Shown here: piece after piece, positions 59,074-64,000 of the stretch
Layout: every line of letters begins with the position of its first letter
Position numbering within the stretch: the stretch's first letter is position 1
Source: Pyxicephalus adspersus
Taxonomy: Eukaryota; Chordata; Amphibia; Anura; Pyxicephalidae
Length of the DNA: 64,000 nucleotides
NCBI RefSeq assembly: GCF_032062135.1
Contig: NC_092869.1
Span: 44,419,237 to 44,483,236 of the forward strand
Reading direction: 5' to 3'
Position numbers and translations under genes: made by a program
The notes under the pieces: generated by a model
Databases searched by the model: none
Told to the model about the DNA's origin: nothing
The model's input: only the letters and a program-made list of their open reading frames with translations

Positions 59074-59103
59074 GGGGGGGGGGGGGGGGGGGGGGGGGGG
59101 GGG
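59074..59103 (+). repeat. G30 homopolymer
   Basis: Thirty consecutive G. The proline-run frames on the minus strand (58948-59215) come from it. Exact length is likely unreliable in the assembly. Confidence 0.95.
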
Positions 59104-59387
59104 CTTGTGCAGCAAGATAAGAGGAAGGGTGAGCCTTTGGGCTACATAAGTCAAAATGTATGACCTCTGCGGAGGAGAGACGCTGAAAGCAGCTGTTAGC
59201 CCTGTGGACATACAAGGGGATCTTTCATTGAGTAAGCAATGGAAGTTATTAAGCGAATGGATATATAAGTCTCATCTCCCATACATTGAGATCTCCGGTC
59301 ACTGGACTTATCCCTACATTAAAGAATTGTGTTGCTGGTCAGGGTATTTAAACCTAGGGAGCCATTAAAAAAGATAAGATGCTGTTC

Positions 59388-59431
59388 TGTTCCTGATGAA
59401 GTGGACTTAGATCCTAGAAACGTGTCGAACG
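59388..59431 (+). ncRNA. Hammerhead-like structured motif, copy 9
   Basis: Reads GTTC (59389-59392), CTGATGA, A, a short GGA/TCC stem, GAAAC GT GTC, then GAAC (59427-59430). The flanks GTTC/GAAC are perfectly complementary and extend by a T-G wobble, and canonical core CTGATGA, GAAA and cleavage triplet GTC are present in order. Stem III would be two base pairs. Departures: the extra A and two non-pairing positions at the base of stem II. Confidence 0.45.
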
Positions 59432-60179
59432 TACCAAACCTACATACACTAAATAGACCAGAATACAAATCTAATGAATAACCTGATAGTTTTTTATGTA
59501 TTTTTTAATGATTTTAGAAAAATTGGGGTTTTTTAATACTATGAAATATTTTGAGTTTGCCTCAAAAGTCCCAAGAATACTTTCCTGCTTCCATATTCTT
59601 GGTATTCTAAGTCAAGAGGTGTCTAGGCTAAGCTATGCTAGTTGGATGCATACTATCTAACTTTGTTGGAGAGACCTTATACAGAAATGATCTTTTCCTT
59701 TCCCTATAACAAGTGGTGTGGGTTTTATCCTTAGGGCATTGGGGATCTCTTGGGGCCCTTTGGCTAAAATCCCAGCAGTTAAGATATTCATCAACTTTGG
59801 GATGTCATAAAAAACAACAATTTTATTCAGCAGATTCTGTTCTTTGTAATGTGGGATTCAATATCTTTCGTGAGTTATATTTTGTAATTGAAACTAACAA
59901 AAACAAATTCTAATAATGCATCTGAAATCCATCAATGCAACAAACACCGACCCATCAGTTTTGGTGTTCACGGGAACATCGCCTGGTGCATCTCACACCA
60001 GCATAGAATCACATCTGAACTTTTTATGCATTGTGAAAATTCTGTTTGATTTATTCATTTTTAGGCCATGGCAAGATGGAGAAAGTCTTGCATGCAATGA
60101 GAACGTGGTAATCACTATACTTAGTAATCACAATAAATTGAGTGGTGTATAAAAAGGCCAATTAATCATTTGCTTGTAA

Positions 60180-60680
60180 TTAACTAAATCTTCAATGCAT
60201 TCAGCCTGCTTAGATTCAATTTCAGAAAGCGTTTGTTGGTCAATTCATCACGCGTTGTTTGTGTCACTGGAATATGAAGAAAATGGCTTTTCATTAAGCT
60301 GTCTTCATAACTCACAATAGCCCAGAAAATAAGGACATTATTACTATGATTTTAATGTAAAATTAACTGCGCCTTTCTTTTGAATTATCACGGAGGAGGA
60401 ACCATAATCCAATATTAGATTTTCGTGTCGAAGTCTCTTGGGTTTTAATTGCATCTTAATTTCCTTCCACTGCAAATTAAAAGATGAAATTGAATATGCA
60501 GAGCGTGCACAGCCGGCAGTCGGAAAAAAAGTTTTTCAAATATTTTGAGACATCTGTTAGTAAGAGTCCCGTCCGCTGGTGTGACGGACAATTATCTAAT
60601 GCGCTTACTCTTTCAGTAAAATGAAGGCAGCTGAAGGTTCCTCCATGTGTACCGAATAGGGTCATATGGAATTTGTTGGG
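60180..60680. promoter_or_regulatory. Low-repeat block, candidate conserved non-coding element
   Basis: About 500 bp of unique-looking sequence with TAAT/ATTA-rich and CpG-bearing motifs (CATCACGCGTTG, GGGTTTTAATTGC, CTTAATTTCC) and no coding frame. Confidence 0.3.
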
Positions 60681-61309
60681 AGTGCGAAAGCAGATATAGA
60701 ATTAATTGGTGTCATAGCACTCTGATAAATTGTTCTATAACTTAATGCAATTTAATTCCGGGATTATAAGAAGCTGTTTACCTACATGCAAGGTAAGGAA
60801 CTTTATTACTAATTAAAAGCAAGCAAACTTTTAAAAGTCATTTTAGTGGATGATTCGGAAGTTATAAATAAAAATCTTTGAATTTGCTCAGAATATTAAA
60901 TCCCAATTAAACTCTCACACCTCTTATATCTCCATATAGTCCAGTATGCATTTATTTAGATATGTCTTAATACAGAAGGAAACCCCACGATACTCACCTT
61001 TTCCCATTCTACAGTAGGATGCCGCCATCTTCTTTCCTTGAAATAATCTTCCCATGATTTGTTTCTTAAACTTAATTAGATCTTCTTTTCTTGAAATAAT
61101 ATTAATCAAATAATCTTGATTTGTCAAGCTGGGATGATGTGAATGTCCCTTTCTGCAATAATGCCATGCCTGATCAATTTTTAGTTCTGCTTTGAAATAC
61201 CTTTTTCTCTTTGTGTAAAGGAGATTTGTTAGGGTATGTGTACACAAATAAAGGGGCATATATCCCAAAATTCCTTGAAATCTGTAATAATTCTATTTGT
61301 TGGGTTAGC
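60681..61309. other. Unannotated AT-rich DNA
   Basis: A 114-codon minus frame at 60924-61268 includes KRYFKAELKIDQAWHY and IKFKKQIMGRLFQGKKM, but I recognise no family. No repeat assigned. Confidence 0.3.
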
Positions 61310-61646
61310 ATTATTATTACACAGTATTTATATAGCACCGACTTATTACGCAGCGTTGTACAAAGTCCATAGTCATGTCACTAGCTGTCCCTCAAAGGAG
61401 CTCACAATCTAATGTTAGACCATAGTCATATTTCTTTAATACCGTCTAAGGTCAGTTTTGGGGGGAAGCCAATTAACCTAACTGCATGTTTTTGGAATGT
61501 GGGAGGAAACCAGAGTACCCAGAGGAAACCCACACCAACACGGGGAGAACCTGCAAACTCCATGCAGATAGTGTCCTGGCTGAGATTCGAACCTGGGACC
61601 CAGTACTGCAAAGAGTGCTAACCACTGAGCCACCACGTCACCCACG
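61310..61646 (-). mobile_element. tRNA-derived SINE, best-preserved full-length copy
   Basis: Minus-strand order: head with A box GGTGGCTCAGTGGTTAGCAC (reverse at 61614-61633), B box GGTTCGAATCTC (reverse at 61582-61593), body with CATGCAGTTAGGTTAATTGG and GATTGTGAGCTCCTTTGAGG, then LINE-like tail GTACAACGCTGCGTAATAAG, CTATATAAATAC and TAATAATAA. The A and B boxes form an internal RNA polymerase III promoter. About 337 bp. Confidence 0.9.
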
Positions 61647-61989
61647 GTATTAGGAAATAGGGATATTAGGAAAAAACATTGGCTCATACAGCTTAAATGA
61701 AAACTGATGTACAGCATTAAAATGGTTGCAGAAATCACATGTAGGTTTTTTAGATGTGGTTAGAATCCAAGAACATCGTTGTAGCTAGAAATTACCTACT
61801 GTAAATCTTACCCAACCCTTACAAATTCAAATTTTACTTGACAGCTCAGTACCTTTCATGTCAACATTTCAGAAACAAGGTTCAGTCAATATAACAACAG
61901 CCAGAATGTAGAAGTATTGTTTGCGCACAATATAACAAATGATACCACCTTGATTGCAATTGCAATAATTACTCTGTTGCTGGACTTTA

Positions 61990-62260
61990 CGGGCCCAGCT
62001 GTACAGCCAAGGGGCCGGGATTGTAATGAGCAGGTAATGATTAAGACATCACTGTGACCTCTTTAGTTAAAATGCAAAGTGGTTTGTCAATAGGAATGAG
62101 TCCAGCTTTGTGCCTGCTGCTTGTGTTGTGGGTGTAATCTATTTAATGACAACAGACGTTGATTGAGCTCTATTATAACTCAGAAGAACAAATGGAAAAT
62201 GAGTATAATTAAACGACGGCTATTTGTTCATATTGTTTTCTTTCACAAATGCAAAGCAGG
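61990..62260. promoter_or_regulatory. Short low-repeat block
   Basis: Unique-looking sequence with homeodomain-type cores (GGTAATGATTAAG, TATAATTAAACG). No frame. Weak candidate for a conserved non-coding element. Confidence 0.2.
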
Positions 62261-62507
62261 TTTATGACCTTGATGCAAAGATCAAGCAGGTATCACTCTA
62301 TGAAACATTACAGTATGTTTATTCCATGCAGAAAAAAGCAGAAACTTTTGTCTGGAAACCCCTTTTTTGTGATTTTAATATCTACATTTTTTTTACAACT
62401 TCTAATCAATTTTTGTGTTCTGGATTCAATGTAATAATAAATTAGATCGTCAGGATGCAAACGTTTTGCAAGTCAGAATGCAGTAAAACAAATGGAAGTA
62501 AAACAAA

Positions 62508-62548
62508 CCAATGCATTTCGGGGTCTTAACAGCCCCCTTCTTCAGGGG
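62508..62548 (-). ncRNA. Hammerhead-like structured motif, copy 10
   Basis: On the minus strand: CTGAAGA, AGGGG..CCCC stem, GAAAT GC ATT GG. The stem has entirely different bases from copies 2 and 5 yet pairs. Outer pairing AACC/GGTT is possible with a small internal loop. Confidence 0.4.
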
Positions 62549-62702
62549 GTTAAAAATATATGTGACAAGTTGAGTTATTGTAGATGGTAAAGACTTACAA
62601 TAAGTCATGAAAGTCGGCATGACTGTGATGCAGCTCTGAATAGCAGACCAGCATTTGTCGTTTGATTGTTTTTAATGGGAAAGATTTACCATTTCAACTT
62701 CA

Positions 62703-62755
62703 GTTTCCCAATTCCTGAAGAAGCAGATTCTGCAAAACGCGTTGAAATTGAGACA
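62703..62755 (+). ncRNA. Hammerhead-like structured motif, copy 11
   Basis: Core CTGAAGA (62715-62721), stem GCAG/CTGC, then AAAAC GC GTT. The outer stem uses CAATTC (62709-62714) with GAAATTG (62744-62750), one bulged A, and extends with mismatches to about twelve pairs. G-to-A at the first G of GAAA should impair a hammerhead. Downstream is TTTGAATAAATTATATTTTT, similar to copy 2. Confidence 0.45.
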
Positions 62756-63199
62756 CAAAAAGGCATTGTACATCTATGGCTGATATTTGATATGTTTTAA
62801 TATTTGAATAAATTATATTTTTATAAAATATGTTGTTTAAAAAAAGTGCTTTAAAAGTCCTTTTTGATTTATGTATTTTATAGAGATTTGGATGTTGGCA
62901 CCGAAATTAGTGCAGCTTCCATGGCTAAGGAATAAAGAAAGATATTGTCTGCAGACTTTGACATATGTCAAGTTCTATACACACCCTATAATTCCCATGA
63001 AGAAGACCCTGATTGTGCAGTTACCCCATTGTGCAGCAACCTCAATTACAATGTCCACTTATTGACGTGATCCGGCACCAATGAAAACCACAACCAAAAG
63101 TCATAAGGCAGGGTTTGAATTCTATTGTTTGTTACCCTGAGGTTCACCCAACCCAATCTATATGTGGCAGCCATGATTGAGGTTTGAGTTTCCCATCTT

Positions 63200-64000
63200 A
63201 TCTTTCTGCTGGACATTCTCAATATTTTCCAACATAAAATCCACAAAAGTAATTGCATTCCTTCTGCACATTATCCAAAACTAGAATACAATGGTGTTCC
63301 ACTAAAAGGTTCATAGCTCATACTATAGATCAGTATATGGTGCTGCAATATTGGAATGGACCCCCTGCTAACTGGGCATTGGTTGGAATATATAGTGATG
63401 CAAGAATGAAATAACAAATCTCCTTTAAAGATGGTGTTTTAGATTATTTGTGATTTCTATGGTGATTATGAATACATGTGCACTACAATCACCATTCATC
63501 TTTTCACTTTGTGTTCCCCACCATATATTTATGTTCACCCAAGCTATGTGCTTTGTGTTTACTAGCTTTTCTCTCTAATGACCATTTTCAATGTTTTCCT
63601 ACATAAAATACACAAAATTCTGATTATCCAAAACTAGACTACAATAAAATTCCTTATGTTTCTACCTTATTACACAGTAGTTATAGACCGAACACAATAT
63701 CTGATGCTGCAATGTTAGAATGTAACTCCCCCTAACTGGACATTTGCCATGGATGGAGCATATAGTTACATAGTTACGCTGAAAAAAAGACACAAATCCA
63801 TCAAGTTCAATCACTAGAGAAAATAATTAAACATATCTCAGATAAACCCCGATAGACAAAGTTGATCCAAAGGAAGGCAAAAAAAAAACCCTTATATTAG
63901 TGATGCAGGGAGGAACAGGCAAAGTTTCTACTTTAGTTTCTTGGTGATTTTGCTCAGTGGTAATTTATTACAAAATATGTTCACTACAATCACCATTCAC
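63200..64000. repeat. Tandem duplication, ~366-bp unit, second copy interrupted
   Basis: Copy 1 starts near 63210 and copy 2 near 63577. Matching marks: ACATAAAATNCACAAAA (63232 and 63601), TGCTGCAATNTTNGAATG (63341 and 63705) and CACTACAATCACCATTCA (63481 and 63982). The last spacing is 501 instead of ~366 because of an insertion at about 63767-63893. Confidence 0.85.
63767..63893 (+). mobile_element. Frog dispersed repeat (TACATAGTTACGCTG type)
   Basis: TACATAGTTACGCTGAAAAA, ACACAAATCCATCAAGTTCA, CCCCGATAGACAAAGTTGAT and GGAAGGCAAAAA are hallmarks of a short repeat that I recognise from anuran sequences. It interrupts the second copy of the tandem duplication, with ATATAGT on the left and ATATTAGT on the right as a possible target duplication. 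Confidence 0.7.

Noticed and set aside
58948..59215. Proline-run proteins on the minus strand
   Set aside because: Translation of a G30 homopolymer in two frames.
61305..61646. Functional tRNA gene
   Set aside because: A and B boxes belong to a SINE head; the cloverleaf is not maintained and a LINE-like tail follows.

Overview
The window looks like intergenic or intronic DNA from a large, AT-rich, repeat-dense vertebrate genome, most likely an anuran amphibian. The evidence is the repeat content: tRNA-derived SINEs with an L2/CR1-type LINE tail, palindromic foldback MITEs, hAT- and piggyBac-like non-autonomous elements, decayed Tc1/mariner copies, many minisatellites and two assembly gaps (41489-42197 and 56448-57166). 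I see no complete protein-coding gene, no rRNA or tRNA gene, no CRISPR array and no bacterial-style operon. Species assignment is inference.

Layout: 0-4 kb holds decayed Tc1 fragments, a candidate exon (555-671), a terminal-inverted-repeat element (1250-1928) and a local duplication of about 1.2 kb. 5-16 kb holds SINEs, an MITE/hAT mosaic, a pyrimidine tract and a piggyBac-like MITE with TTAA at both ends. 16-33 kb holds foldback MITEs, a minisatellite derived from a hAT-like repeat, an L2-like LINE 3' end and low-repeat blocks that look like conserved non-coding DNA. 34-39.8 kb holds two minisatellites, two weak exon candidates, a pair of foldback MITEs, a long low-repeat block (37.4-38.6 kb) and a complete 797-bp hAT-like element with a perfect 8-bp target-site duplication. 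40-64 kb holds an LTR-like insertion spanning gap 1, a ~90-bp minisatellite with higher-order structure, a triplicated 206-bp unit, a decayed protein-like region, a minisatellite running into gap 2, and a tandem duplication split by a younger repeat.

The most interesting item is a small structured motif present at least nine times across the window on both strands. It has the order CTGANGA, stem-loop, GAAA, short ACGCGT-like stretch, and in six copies the flanks on the two sides are complementary. This is the layout of a type I hammerhead ribozyme, with one extra A after the first core strand. Pairing is kept while the paired bases change between copies, which suggests a family of retroelements carrying self-cleaving or formerly self-cleaving RNA. 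Activity cannot be judged from sequence alone.

The three exon candidates rest only on splice-site quality and open frames; I could not assign them to a gene. The longer open frames mostly come from repeats or run through unknown bases.
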